NCBI GenBank assembly: GCA_964242925.1
Contig: CAXTBW010000057.1
Span: 1 to 27,138 of the forward strand
Direction of reading: 5' to 3'
Source: LMUY01 sp964242925
Lineage (GTDB): Bacteria; Pseudomonadota; Alphaproteobacteria; Acetobacterales; Acetobacteraceae
DNA length: 27,138 nucleotides
Below the pieces are notes generated by a model that ran no database searches, had not been told where the DNA came from, and saw nothing but the letters and a program-made list of their open reading frames with translations. The position numbers were made by a program, and so were the translations under genes. This document shows, in pieces, positions 15,711-23,661 of the stretch. Position 1 is the first letter of the stretch, and every line of letters starts with the position of its first letter.

Positions 15711-16966
15711 TTCTTCTTCGGCCGCGGCGGCAGCCGCCAGTCCATCGCCAACCGCCAGGCCGGGTAGGCCAGCAGCAGCACGCAGGCGAGATAAAACGTC
15801 GCCGCGCTGCGAACGTGGCGCCGCACGGTCAGGGTGAAACCTACGGGCGCCGGGTGCGGGTTCGCGAACGCGCCCGCATCGTACTCGATGACCAGGCGGT
15901 AGCTGCCGGGCGGGACGTTGGCGAACAGGGCGGCGCCCTGGCGCGCACCCTCGTCCCACGCGCCATCTGAATCGGTTCCGTAATAGTATTCGACCAGGAT
16001 GTGCGATGGGAAGCTGCGGTTCGCCGCCTCGTCGACCAGGGTGACGCCCAGCTCCACCCAGCTATTGCTCACCGCCGAGGCCGCCTCGATCTGCAGGTCG
16101 CCGCGCGCATCCGGGACGGTGAATGACTGCGTGGTGACCGGCCGGGCCTTGTCGGCGGCCGCGACCGAGAAGCTCTGGGTGAACAGCTGCGCGTTCCGGT
16201 CGATGCCGAACGGGATGCCGTCGAGCAGCCATAGCGCCACGAACGCGACCAGCGCCGTCGCCAGCACCAAGCTTGTGACGGCGCGCTGCATCGCCGCCCT
16301 GTCGAGCTGCGTGGCGGGCGCCGCCGCCTCTGTCAGGCCGAACGCGGCGCGCACGGGCCCCGCCGGCAACTGCACCCCGCGTGACCAAATCACCTCCTGC
16401 GCGTTGCCCTCCCGCGACAGCAGGTAAGGGGATGCGGCGAACTCGGCCATGTCGACCTCGTCGCCGACGCGCACGCGCCAGTAGAACTCCCCCATCACAT
16501 AGTCGGTGCGCACGCGGCCCTGGCTCAACGGCGCGTAGGTCCGCCCATCCCCGGCGTCCGCCCCCGAATCCCCGACAGCGACGTCGCGGCGCAGCATGGC
16601 GTACAGCGTCCAGTCCGCCTCGTCGTGCACCAGGAAGCGGAAGCCCAGGAACGGGTTGAACAGCAGGTATTCCTCCCAGGTCCAGCCCTCCGCCGGGTTG
16701 CTGCGCTCCTGGTGGCCGATCGCCTCCCACTGGGCGCCGACCAGGCTCCCGCGGGCGCCGATCGGGATGGTCGGCTGCTTCGTGCGGGCCACAGCGTCGG
16801 CGATCATGCGCAGCTCGCCGTTGGCGACGTCCAGCGTGGCGCCGCACGAGGCGCAAATCGCGGACACGGTGACCCCCGCCGCGCGGATGGCGACGCTGCC
16901 GCCGCAATTGGGGCAGGCGAGCACGTGCGGCGCGCCCGCCGCACGCGGGAGGGGCGTCTCGGTCAC
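15707..16966 (-). CDS. Zinc-ribbon DUF4178 protein with two membrane helices
   Basis: 419 aa from a GTG at 16966 that overlaps the upstream stop (GTGA). An N-terminal zinc ribbon (C18-x2-C21 and C38-x2-C41; ACPNCGG / ICASCG) is followed by a DUF4178 domain with EGWTWEEYLLFNPFLGFRFL (93-112) and DYVMGEFYWRVRVGDEV (155-171). Then come a TM helix (about 228-249), a beta-rich domain of about 135 residues (251-385) predicted to lie outside the cytoplasm, and a C-terminal TM helix (389-405) with a short PRPKKK tail. The layout, with a cytoplasmic metal-binding/DUF4178 sensor part and an extracytoplasmic domain, suggests signalling or scaffolding at the membrane. DUF4178 has no known activity. Confidence 0.88.
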   Translation of the reverse strand: MTETPLPRAAGAPHVLACPNCGGSVAIRAAGVTVSAICASCGATLDVANGELRMIADAVARTKQPTIPIGARGSLVGAQWEAIGHQERSNPAEGWTWEEYLLFNPFLGFRFLVHDEADWTLYAMLRRDVAVGDSGADAGDGRTYAPLSQGRVRTDYVMGEFYWRVRVGDEVDMAEFAASPYLLSREGNAQEVIWSRGVQLPAGPVRAAFGLTEAAAPATQLDRAAMQRAVTSLVLATALVAFVALWLLDGIPFGIDRNAQLFTQSFSVAAADKARPVTTQSFTVPDARGDLQIEAASAVSNSWVELGVTLVDEAANRSFPSHILVEYYYGTDSDGAWDEGARQGAALFANVPPGSYRLVIEYDAGAFANPHPAPVGFTLTVRRHVRSAATFYLACVLLLAYPAWRLAMDWRLPPRPKKK

Positions 16967-17628
16967 AGGAAGGCCGGGTCGTCCTGCCGACCCGCGACCG
17001 GCGGGGTCCAGCCGTCGAGCCGGCGCAGGTTGCGGAAGCGGAACGCGTCGAACGGCGCGTATTGGCCGAGATGGAAGCGCCGACCCTCCGCCGAGTCCTC
17101 CAGCCCGGCAAATCCCCCGCGCGCGCCGATCAGGTCGATATCGGTGAAGCCGCGGCCGCGCGGCGCCGCAAACGGCAGCTCCCCCTCGCTGCCGGCGCAC
17201 ATCGCCTGCTTGATGTCGGCGACCGTGAAGGCCTGACCGTTCAGGACGAACTGCGCGCCCAACGCAGGCAGCGCGCCCGCCAACTCCGCCGGAACGGGCG
17301 CCTCGAACGCGATGGACAGCGCTCCCTGCGCCTCCGCCAGCCACCCTTGCCGCTCCCCGGCGCTGACGAACCACTCGTTCCAGCCGCCATCCTCCCAGGC
17401 GACGCGGACGCGGCCGAGCACGGTATAGGTATGGCCGTCCCAGGTCAGCTCGGTCCCCAGCTGCAGCGGGCTGACGTCGTCCGGCAAGCTCGCCATGTGG
17501 CCGATCGCCGCCACCCCGGCATCGCTGCGCACCACGGTCGAGCCGCACGACCGGCATACCGCGTAGACGCTGACCGACGAACGGAACTCGATCGGCGCGC
17601 CGCATGACGGGCAGGTGAACGCGAGCAT
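16963..17628 (-). CDS. Zinc-ribbon DUF4178 protein, soluble
   Basis: 221 aa, with zinc ribbon C6-x2-C9 and C25-x2-C28 (TCPSCGA / VCRSCGS), followed by a DUF4178-type beta domain. Readable blocks include PLQLGTELTWDGHTYTVLGRVRVAW and GGWNEWFVS...RQGWLAEAQGALSIAFE, the family's 'G-x-x-y-x-viGr ... W-E-yyL ... gw-L-e' pattern. It has no TM helix. It overlaps the SPFH gene upstream (ATGA) and the second DUF4178 gene downstream (GTGA), so the two DUF4178 proteins are likely made in step. They are diverged tandem paralogues, one soluble and one membrane-anchored. Confidence 0.85.
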   Translation of the reverse strand: MLAFTCPSCGAPIEFRSSVSVYAVCRSCGSTVVRSDAGVAAIGHMASLPDDVSPLQLGTELTWDGHTYTVLGRVRVAWEDGGWNEWFVSAGERQGWLAEAQGALSIAFEAPVPAELAGALPALGAQFVLNGQAFTVADIKQAMCAGSEGELPFAAPRGRGFTDIDLIGARGGFAGLEDSAEGRRFHLGQYAPFDAFRFRNLRRLDGWTPPVAGRQDDPAFL

Positions 17629-18608
17629 CAGCGAATTTGCGACAGCAGCTCCGCTTTCTTGGCGTCGAACTCGGCCTGCGTCAGCACGCCTTTGCTGAAC
17701 AGCTCGCCCAGGCGCGCGATGGTGGCGATCGGGTCAGCCGCGGCTGCTGGGGGCGCAGCCACGGTTGACCCGATCGCCTGCGCCATCGCCAACCCGGCGC
17801 CCAACCCGGCCCCCGCGCCGGCGATCCCCCCGGGGTTGGCCGCGGCCACGCGCAGGCTCTCGGCCGCCTCGAACTGGGTGTACTGCCGCATGTCGCCCAG
17901 GACGCGCATGGAACTGGCGCGGTCCATGCGCTCCTGCACCTCCTCCGGCAGCGACAGGCTCTGCAGGTAGAAACTGTTCAGCTCGAGCCCGTACAGCGCG
18001 AAGGCGGGGGCGATCGCGTCCTGCAGCCGGGCGGACAGCGCGTCCTGGTTGGCCGCCATGTCGACGAAGGCGAGCTCGCTGCCGCCGATCGCGGTGGCCA
18101 TGGCGGTGAGGATCGCCGCGCGCAGCTGCCCGGCCGCGTCGTCCACCGTGTAGGCGGGCACGGCGCCCACCAGCTTGGCCCAGAACACGCCCACGTCCGC
18201 GACCTTGTAGGAGTAGACGCCGTTCGCGCGGATGCGCAGCGGACCGTATTCCTTGTCGCGCACGGTGATCGGTTGCGCGGTGCCCCAGCGCTGGTCGGTC
18301 TGGTCGCGGGTGGCGAAGAAGTAGACGTCGGACTTGAACGGCGACTGGAACAGCTTGTCCCAGTTGCGCAGCGCGGTCAGCACGGGAAGGGTGCGGGTGG
18401 TCAGCTCGTAGGTGCCGGGGCCGAACACGTCGGCGACCTTCCCCTCGTTGAGGAACATCGCCCGCTGCGACTCGCGCACCACCAGCACGCCGCCGTTCTG
18501 GATTTCCGCCTCCGCCATCGGGTAGCGCCAGGCCAGCACGCCGGGCCCGTCCTCGGTCCATTGCAGGACATCGATGAACTGCCTGGTCAGGAAGCTGCGC
18601 AAGCTCAT
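17628..18608 (-). CDS. SPFH/band-7 domain protein with C-terminal SHOCT motif (first gene of the operon)
   Basis: 326 aa, of the 'SPFH domain/virion core protein-like' subfamily (YdjI-like). The N-terminal stretch WRYPMAEAEIQNGGVLVVRESQRAMF begins the SPFH core (about residues 28-215, with VFGPGTYELTT at 61-71). A short helical linker follows, then a Gly/Ala-rich segment (260-275) and a SHOCT motif IATIARLGELFSKGVLTQAEFDAKKAELLSQI (294-325). SHOCT tails are usual on oligomer-forming proteins. There is no N-terminal TM helix, so it is probably cytoplasmic, attaching to the inner face of the membrane. It is preceded by a candidate sigma-70 promoter and is the likely scaffold of the operon's products. 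Confidence 0.9.
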   Translation of the reverse strand: MSLRSFLTRQFIDVLQWTEDGPGVLAWRYPMAEAEIQNGGVLVVRESQRAMFLNEGKVADVFGPGTYELTTRTLPVLTALRNWDKLFQSPFKSDVYFFATRDQTDQRWGTAQPITVRDKEYGPLRIRANGVYSYKVADVGVFWAKLVGAVPAYTVDDAAGQLRAAILTAMATAIGGSELAFVDMAANQDALSARLQDAIAPAFALYGLELNSFYLQSLSLPEEVQERMDRASSMRVLGDMRQYTQFEAAESLRVAAANPGGIAGAGAGLGAGLAMAQAIGSTVAAPPAAAADPIATIARLGELFSKGVLTQAEFDAKKAELLSQIR

Positions 18609-18635
18609 TGCCCCACCCGTTCGTTTAGTTGCCGA

Positions 18636-18664
18636 ACCGTAGCGGTCCCATCCCCGAGCGGCAA
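18636..18664 (-). promoter_or_regulatory. Candidate sigma-70 promoter for the SPFH-led operon
   Basis: Reading the minus strand: TTGCCG, a 17-bp spacer, TACGGT, lying 28-56 bp before the ATG at 18608. Spacing is ideal and both hexamers match the consensus at four positions. Pattern-based only. Confidence 0.4.
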
Positions 18665-18688
18665 GATGGCCGGGCAAGCTGACGCGCG

Positions 18689-18717
18689 TTGACCTGGCCC
18701 GGTGGTGATCTTACATC
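18689..18717 (+). promoter_or_regulatory. Candidate sigma-70 promoter for the complex I subunit gene and tRNA-Arg
   Basis: TTGACC (18689-18694), 17-bp spacer, TACATC (18712-18717), 44 bp before the ATG at 18762. Together with the opposite-strand promoter it forms a divergent pair in the 153-bp gap. Pattern-based only. Confidence 0.45.
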
Positions 18718-18761
18718 GCGGCGTGGACCGGCTCGCCGGCGCCTTGAAGACGGAGAGCACG

Positions 18762-19070
18762 ATGCGCGCGCGTATATTCCAACGGCCCAAGACCGCGATG
18801 CAGTCGGGCCTGGCCGGCACCGAGAACTGGGTTCTGGAATGGGCGCCGTCGCTGCCCGAGATCAACGATCCGCTGATGGGCTGGTGGGGCCGCGGCGACA
18901 CGCGCGGCCAAGTGAAGCTGCGGTTCGACTCGCAGGAGCAGGCGGTGGCGTATGCCGAGGCGAATGGGGTTGCTTACGATGTGGAAATCCCGCCCGCGAC
19001 GGCCAAGTTGAAGCCGAAGGCGTATGCCGACAACTTCCGGTATGGTCGCGACGAGAACTGGACCCACTAG
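18762..19070 (+). CDS. Complex I accessory subunit, NDUFS4/ETC_C1 family (18 kDa-type)
   Basis: 102 aa from the ATG at 18762, which has GGAGA about 6 bp upstream; the earlier start at 18702 lacks this support and would overlap the promoter. The sequence follows the NDUFS4/PF04800 pattern: ARIFQRPKTAMQSGLAGTENWVLEW, then NDPLMGWWGRGDTRGQVKLRF, QEQAVAYAEANGVAYDV, and the C-terminal KAYADNFRYGRDENWTH. In Alphaproteobacteria this small protein is a supernumerary subunit of NADH:ubiquinone oxidoreductase on the cytoplasmic side of the inner membrane. It stands apart from the nuo operon and directly precedes a tRNA. Confidence 0.95.
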   Translation: MRARIFQRPKTAMQSGLAGTENWVLEWAPSLPEINDPLMGWWGRGDTRGQVKLRFDSQEQAVAYAEANGVAYDVEIPPATAKLKPKAYADNFRYGRDENWTH

Positions 19071-19072
19071 CG

Positions 19073-19149
<77 letters not shown>

Positions 19150-19153
19150 GGTC

Positions 19154-19183
19154 AGCCGCCTCACCCCTGGGGGCGAGGCGGCT
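19154..19183 (+). terminator. Rho-independent-type terminator after tRNA-Arg
   Basis: 9-bp perfect stem AGCCGCCTC (19154-19162) / GAGGCGGCT (19175-19183), loop of 12 nt, followed by TTGTTGCT. It starts 4 bp after the tRNA and ends 16 bp before the stop of the opposite-strand lipoprotein gene, so it may serve both. Confidence 0.75.
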
Positions 19184-19199
19184 TGTTGCTGCCAGTTGG

Positions 19200-19421
19200 C
19201 TAGTAGGCCGAGCCCTGAGCGTTGTTGGAACGTTGCGTCGTGGCGCCGCCCGGCCCAGACGAGATGTCTGGCGTGCCGCCCAGCACCCGCTGGCCGCCGC
19301 CGTTCGACGACGTGATTCCGCTGTCCAACCTGGCCGAGGATACTGGGTCGCCACCGGGCCGCTCGCCCGCGCAAGCCGCGATCGCCAGACAAGCCCCAAC
19401 CACAAGTAAAATTCGCTGCAT
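19200..19421 (-). CDS. Small putative lipoprotein
   Basis: 73 aa with a lipoprotein signal: MQRILLVVGACLAIAAC, with IAAC as the lipobox (Cys17). The mature part is short, polar and Gly/Ser-rich (SSNGGGQRVLGGTPDISSGPGG), and probably unstructured. The ATG at 19421 has an AGAGGTG ribosome site about 6 bp before it. No family recognised. It lies convergent with the tRNA and 129 bp downstream of the DUF3597 gene. Confidence 0.7.
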   Translation of the reverse strand: MQRILLVVGACLAIAACAGERPGGDPVSSARLDSGITSSNGGGQRVLGGTPDISSGPGGATTQRSNNAQGSAY

Positions 19422-19550
19422 CGCTACACCTCTTCTAAATCGGAAATACGCCGAGGCTAACTAAGGCGCTCCAAGGCGGTCCGACAATCACCGGAATCTA
19501 CTCACGCGCCTCATAGTTCCGATGCGCCGTTTGCGCATCGGCCATGACCT

Positions 19551-19970
19551 TCAACCGCCCTTCAAGTCGGCCGGCACCTTGCCGCCGTTCTCCTCGAGCT
19601 TGGTCATCACCTGCTTATGCAGCCACATGTTCATCGCAGCGCTGTCGTCGGTGCTTCCCGTGTAGTGCAACTCGCCCGCCAGCGCCTTGCGGGCGGTCAT
19701 GCTGCTGTCCAACCCGAGCAGCGTCAGCAGGTCCACGATCGAGACCTTGTAGTTCGACGGCTGACCTCGGGCGGCCGCCATCTGCGCCAGCACAGCGCCC
19801 ACGTCGACCGCTTGCGCCGCCGGGGCAGGCGCCGCAGTGGCGTCCGCCGCGGCCATCGGTTGCTGAACGGTGGTGTCGGTGGCCACCGGCGCGGGCGCGG
19901 CGGATGCCTCGGCCGGCGCGGCCGAGGGGTGTCCGAAAATCTTGGACATGATCGAGCCGAACATACTCAT
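19551..19970 (-). CDS. DUF3597 family protein
   Basis: 139 aa with an Ala/Pro-rich N-terminal third and a C-terminal DUF3597 domain (about residues 55-139). Recognisable blocks are VDVGAVLAQMAAARGQPSNYKVSIVDLLTLLGLDSSMTARKALAGELHYTGSTDDSAAMN and a terminal MWLHKQVMTKLEENGGKVP, the pattern of this family. The start MSMFGSIMSKIFGH is the usual DUF3597 beginning. AAGGGAG lies 8 bp before the ATG. The family is structurally characterised as small helical proteins of unknown function; PspA-like membrane-stress roles have not been shown. Confidence 0.9.
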   Translation of the reverse strand: MSMFGSIMSKIFGHPSAAPAEASAAPAPVATDTTVQQPMAAADATAAPAPAAQAVDVGAVLAQMAAARGQPSNYKVSIVDLLTLLGLDSSMTARKALAGELHYTGSTDDSAAMNMWLHKQVMTKLEENGGKVPADLKGG

Positions 19971-20054
19971 TGTCGCTACTCCCTTACGGAGCGCGAAACG
20001 TCCCGTGCGGCCTGGGAGTTCACCCGGAAGATGCCAAGCCGGCGCAGATCGCTC

Positions 20055-20273
20055 TCACCAAACGCCAGGCGGCGGCGGTTCGGCCGACACGCCACCCTCG
20101 TACAGCGAGGTGGATTCTACGAACTCGCGTGCCGCATGCGGGTAGAACGACGGCGCCGCCAAGGCGCTGGGCTGCTCGCGACCCTTCAGGGTTTCCGCTG
20201 CCGGTTCGTTGGTTTCGGCTTGCGCTTGCCCTGCTCGCTCGCGGCTTGCGACGTTGTCATTCGAGTGCGACAT
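20055..20273 (-). CDS. Small hypothetical protein
   Basis: 72 aa, polar, with no signal or TM helix, and Ala/Gln/Glu/Arg-rich (SRERAGQAQAETNEPAAETLKG). The ATG at 20273 has an excellent ribosome site (GGAGGGG, 7 bp upstream), which is the main reason to accept it as a gene. No homologue recognised. It stands 84 bp upstream of the DUF3597 gene on the same strand and may form a short unit with it. Confidence 0.6.
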   Translation of the reverse strand: MSHSNDNVASRERAGQAQAETNEPAAETLKGREQPSALAAPSFYPHAAREFVESTSLYEGGVSAEPPPPGVW

Positions 20274-20449
20274 CTCATCCCCTCCGACCGGCAGGCCACG
20301 TCATGCGGCCCTATGAGGCAGAACACTGCCTCCGGTCCCGTCTGGCGGGAAGGATCGGAAAGTACTTATACCGCGCGCCAAGCCGGGTCGAGCCGTGGCA
20401 GCCCGGTTGAGAGACGGCTTCCATTCAGCGCGGCGTACCCGGGCAAGCG

Positions 20450-22036
20450 TTAGGCCTTGCGCAGATTGTAGAACAGCGGCGCGCCGATCAGCATGTCCGT
20501 GAGGGTGTTGCGGTAGGCGGTGACGTCCTTCCAGCGGCCGGTCGGGATGAAGGGAACGTCCTGCCACGCCTGCAACTGGATGCTGCGGCACACCGCCTTG
20601 CGCGCCGCCTCGTCGGGCGCAGCCAGCCAGTCGTTGCGCAGCGCCTCCAGCTTGGGCGCGGTCGGCCAGCCGGGCCAAGCGGCCAGGCCGTTGCCGCGCA
20701 GGCCGAGATGCGCCGCCGGATCCCACAGATCGAGCCCGGGCAGCAGCGAGTCGGTGACGCTCCAGCCGCCCTTGTCGGCGGGGCCCTGGTTGGCGCGGCG
20801 CTGCAGCCAGGTCCCGAAATCGACCGAGACCACGTCCACGTTCATGCCGGCGCGCTTCATCTGGTCGGCGCCGACCACGTCCTGCTGCGCCATGGTGAAA
20901 AAGTTGGCGGCCGACAGGTACGTCACCTTCTCCCCGTTGTAGCCCGCCGCCGCCAAGTCGCGCTTGACTTTCGCGTAGTCGCGCGGGCCGGCCAGCGCCT
21001 CGATCCCGGCGTCGGACGCCATCGGCGAGTCGGGGCAGAACACCCCCACCCGGTCGTTCCACAGACTGTTGTCGGCGCCCGCGACGGCGGACATGATCTC
21101 GTCCTGGTCGATGGCGCCCAGGATGGCGCGGCGGATGGCGCCATTGTCGAACGGCGGCTGCAACTGGTTGAAGCGCATCACGCCCATGTTGCCGGCCGGG
21201 TTGACGCTGGTGACCACCACCTTCGGCTCGCGCTGCAGCATCGGCATCAGGTCGAGCAGCACGTCCTCGTACCAGTCGATCTCGCCGTTGATCAGCGCGG
21301 CCGCGGCGGTCGGCGCGTCGGGGATGACGACCCACTCGATGCGGTCCAGCCGCGGGATCTTCGGCCCGGAAGTGAACGCCGGCTTGCCGTCCGGCCGCGG
21401 GACGTAGCCGTCGAACTTGGCCCAGGCGGACCGCGCGCCCACCACCCGCTCGCCCGGCAAGTAGCGGTAGGGGCCGCTGCCCACCACCTCCAACACCTGC
21501 TTGGACGGGTCCGCGATCAGCCGCTCCGGCATGATGACGGGGACGTAGCTGGTGCTCTTCGCCAGCGCGTTGGGCAGCAGCGGGAACGGGCGTTTCAGGC
21601 GGAACACGACCGCGGTGTCGGACGGCGCGCTCAGCTCGTCCGTCGCGGCCATCAGCGCCTGGCCGAAGCCGTCCTTGGCGCCCCAGCGCTTGATGCTCGC
21701 CACCACGTCGCGCGCCAGCACGGGCGTGTCGTCGTGGAACCGCAGCCCATCGCGCAGGGTGATGCGCCACAGCTTGCCATCGTCCTCCACCACGTGCCCG
21801 GCGGCCATCTGCGGGCTGGGGTTGAGCGCGTTGTCCACGCCATACAGCGTGTCGTAGCTCATCAGCGCGAGGTAGCGGGTGCTGAACGCGGTGGTCCAGC
21901 CCGGGTCGAGGATGGTGAGATCCGCGTTCGGCTTGAAGCGCAGCGTGCTCGCCCCCTGCGCCCTTCCCAGGCGCGGCGCGGCCAACACGGCCAGGCCAGC
22001 GGAGGCTTTCAGCACGTCGCGTCGGCGTAGACTCAT
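20450..22036 (-). CDS. ABC-transporter extracellular solute-binding protein, family 5 (peptide/nickel type), Tat-exported
   Basis: 528 aa. N-terminus MSLRRRDVLKASAGLAVLAAP is a Tat-type signal ending near residue 27 (GRAQGA). The mature protein has the SBP_bac_5 layout: TLRFKPNADLTILDP at the start, YDTLYGVD, then LWRITLRDGLRFHDDTPVLARDV (a conserved family-5 motif) and LVYERLIADPS-like region (VIMPERLIADPSKQVLEVVGSGPYRY), and a C-terminal domain. Substrates of the family are peptides, nickel or glutathione-like compounds. The start overlaps the HyuB stop (ATGA), so it is coupled to hyuB. No permease or ATPase gene follows in the window. Confidence 0.9.
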   Translation of the reverse strand: MSLRRRDVLKASAGLAVLAAPRLGRAQGASTLRFKPNADLTILDPGWTTAFSTRYLALMSYDTLYGVDNALNPSPQMAAGHVVEDDGKLWRITLRDGLRFHDDTPVLARDVVASIKRWGAKDGFGQALMAATDELSAPSDTAVVFRLKRPFPLLPNALAKSTSYVPVIMPERLIADPSKQVLEVVGSGPYRYLPGERVVGARSAWAKFDGYVPRPDGKPAFTSGPKIPRLDRIEWVVIPDAPTAAAALINGEIDWYEDVLLDLMPMLQREPKVVVTSVNPAGNMGVMRFNQLQPPFDNGAIRRAILGAIDQDEIMSAVAGADNSLWNDRVGVFCPDSPMASDAGIEALAGPRDYAKVKRDLAAAGYNGEKVTYLSAANFFTMAQQDVVGADQMKRAGMNVDVVSVDFGTWLQRRANQGPADKGGWSVTDSLLPGLDLWDPAAHLGLRGNGLAAWPGWPTAPKLEALRNDWLAAPDEAARKAVCRSIQLQAWQDVPFIPTGRWKDVTAYRNTLTDMLIGAPLFYNLRKA

Positions 22037-23661
22037 GTGGTCATCCCGTCCTCGACATCCCGGTCCAGCAGCGCCTGGGAACGCAGCGCCGGGTCGCCGT
22101 AGCCGCCGCCGCCGCCGAGCCGGATGGTGACGATGTCGCCCCGGCGCAGCGCAACGCTGTCCTTGGAGCGCACCGCGATGACCTCGCCGTTGCGCAGCAC
22201 GTCGCACGACCCGGTGGTCCCGTCGCCGCCGCCGAGCAGGCCCGGCGGCGGCAGCGCGAACCGATCGCTGTAGAGCGACAGGCGCGTGCCGTCGGCGAGG
22301 ATCTCGTAGCCGCGCTCGAACCCGGCGCCGCCGCGATGTTCGCCCAGCCCGCCGCTGTCGGCGCGCAGGCGGTAGTGCAGGATGCGGAAGAACGGGAAGT
22401 CCTGGTCAGTGGCCTCGACGGGCGTGTTGGCGCAGTTGGACAGCGGGTTGTCGACCGCGTCGCAGCCATCGTTGCCCGCGCCGGCGCCGTAGCCGCCACC
22501 AAAGATCTCGAGGTAGACCGACCAGCCGCCTTCGCCCAGGTGCGACAGGCAGAACGAGGTGGTGGTGTCGAACCCGTAGGCCGTCACGCGGCCGGGCGCC
22601 GCGTGCGACATCGCCTGCATCACCGCTTCCCATGCGCGCGAGCAGCTGATCATGCGCGCGCGCACCGGCGCCGGGTGGTGCGGGTTCAACAGGCTGCCCT
22701 TCGGCGCGCGCACGCTCACCGGGCGCATCAGGCCGTCGTTGAACGGGATGTCCGGGCTGGTCAAAGCGGACTTCAGGCTGGTCACGGCGGCGGACACGAC
22801 GGAGGCGAACGGCGCGTTCAGGTTGATGCCGACCTGGCCCGCGGTCCCAGTAAAGTCCACGTCGATGCTGTCGCCGGCCACCGTCACGGCGGCGCGCACC
22901 ACCAGCGGCGGGCTGCCCTGCCCGTCATCGTCGATGGTCGCCTCGCCGTGGTAGACGCCGTCCGGCACGGCGCGGATCGCGGCGCGCATGCGGGTTTCCG
23001 AGTAGTCCTGCAGCGCCGCCATGGTGGCCGTCAGCTTCTCCACCCCGTAGCGCCGCGCCAGTTCCTGCACCCGCAGCACGCCGACGTTGTTGGCGGCGAT
23101 CTGGGCGTCGAAGTCGCCCATGGTCTGCGCCGGCACCCGCACGTTGGCGCGCAGCAGGCGCTGGAAGCCGCCGCCGTTCCAGTCGCGCTCGGTGCTGATC
23201 TTCATCGGCGGGATGATCAGCCCTTCGGCGTAGACGTCCGCCGCGAACGGGTTCAGCCCGGGGCTGCCGCCACCCAGATCCAGATGGTGCGCGACCGAGG
23301 CGGCGAAGGCGATCACCGCGCCGTCGTGGAACACCGGGTGGAAGAAGAACACGTCCTGCAGGTGCTGGCCGCCGGAATACGGGTCGTTGATGGCGAGGAA
23401 GTCCCCCGGGACCAGCGTGTCGGGCGGGAACATCGCGGCGCAGGGCTGGAAGATGTGGCCGATGCTGCCGAGCTGCATCGGGATCAGCTCCGCCTGCGCG
23501 ACGGTGCGGCCCTGCACGTCCAGCAGCGCCGCCGAGCCGTCGCGCGCCTCGCGCAGGATGGTGGAGTAGGCGGAGCGGATCAGCTTGGCGCCCATCTCCC
23601 GCGCCGCTGCGATCAGCGATTGGCTGAGAATGGCGTACTCGACCGGGTCAAGCTCGGACAT
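22033..23661 (-). CDS. hyuB: Hydantoinase B / N-methylhydantoinase, small subunit-type (HyuB)
   Basis: 542 aa, cytoplasmic, the beta partner of HyuA. Starts MSELDPVEYAILSQSLIAAAREMGAKL, with family blocks RSAYSTILREARDGSAALLDVQG, HDPYSGGQHLQDVFFFHPVF-type segment (NDPYSGGQHLQDVF) and AHHLDLGG. The C-terminal region has FGGGYGAGAGNDG and GGGGGYGDPALR, the Gly-rich features of hydantoinase B proteins. It shares 1 nt with the hyuA stop (TGATG), so translation is coupled. HyuAB-type proteins open hydantoin, 5-oxoproline or N-methylhydantoin rings using ATP. Substrate not predictable from sequence. Confidence 0.93.
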   Translation of the reverse strand: MSELDPVEYAILSQSLIAAAREMGAKLIRSAYSTILREARDGSAALLDVQGRTVAQAELIPMQLGSIGHIFQPCAAMFPPDTLVPGDFLAINDPYSGGQHLQDVFFFHPVFHDGAVIAFAASVAHHLDLGGGSPGLNPFAADVYAEGLIIPPMKISTERDWNGGGFQRLLRANVRVPAQTMGDFDAQIAANNVGVLRVQELARRYGVEKLTATMAALQDYSETRMRAAIRAVPDGVYHGEATIDDDGQGSPPLVVRAAVTVAGDSIDVDFTGTAGQVGINLNAPFASVVSAAVTSLKSALTSPDIPFNDGLMRPVSVRAPKGSLLNPHHPAPVRARMISCSRAWEAVMQAMSHAAPGRVTAYGFDTTTSFCLSHLGEGGWSVYLEIFGGGYGAGAGNDGCDAVDNPLSNCANTPVEATDQDFPFFRILHYRLRADSGGLGEHRGGAGFERGYEILADGTRLSLYSDRFALPPPGLLGGGDGTTGSCDVLRNGEVIAVRSKDSVALRRGDIVTIRLGGGGGYGDPALRSQALLDRDVEDGMTT

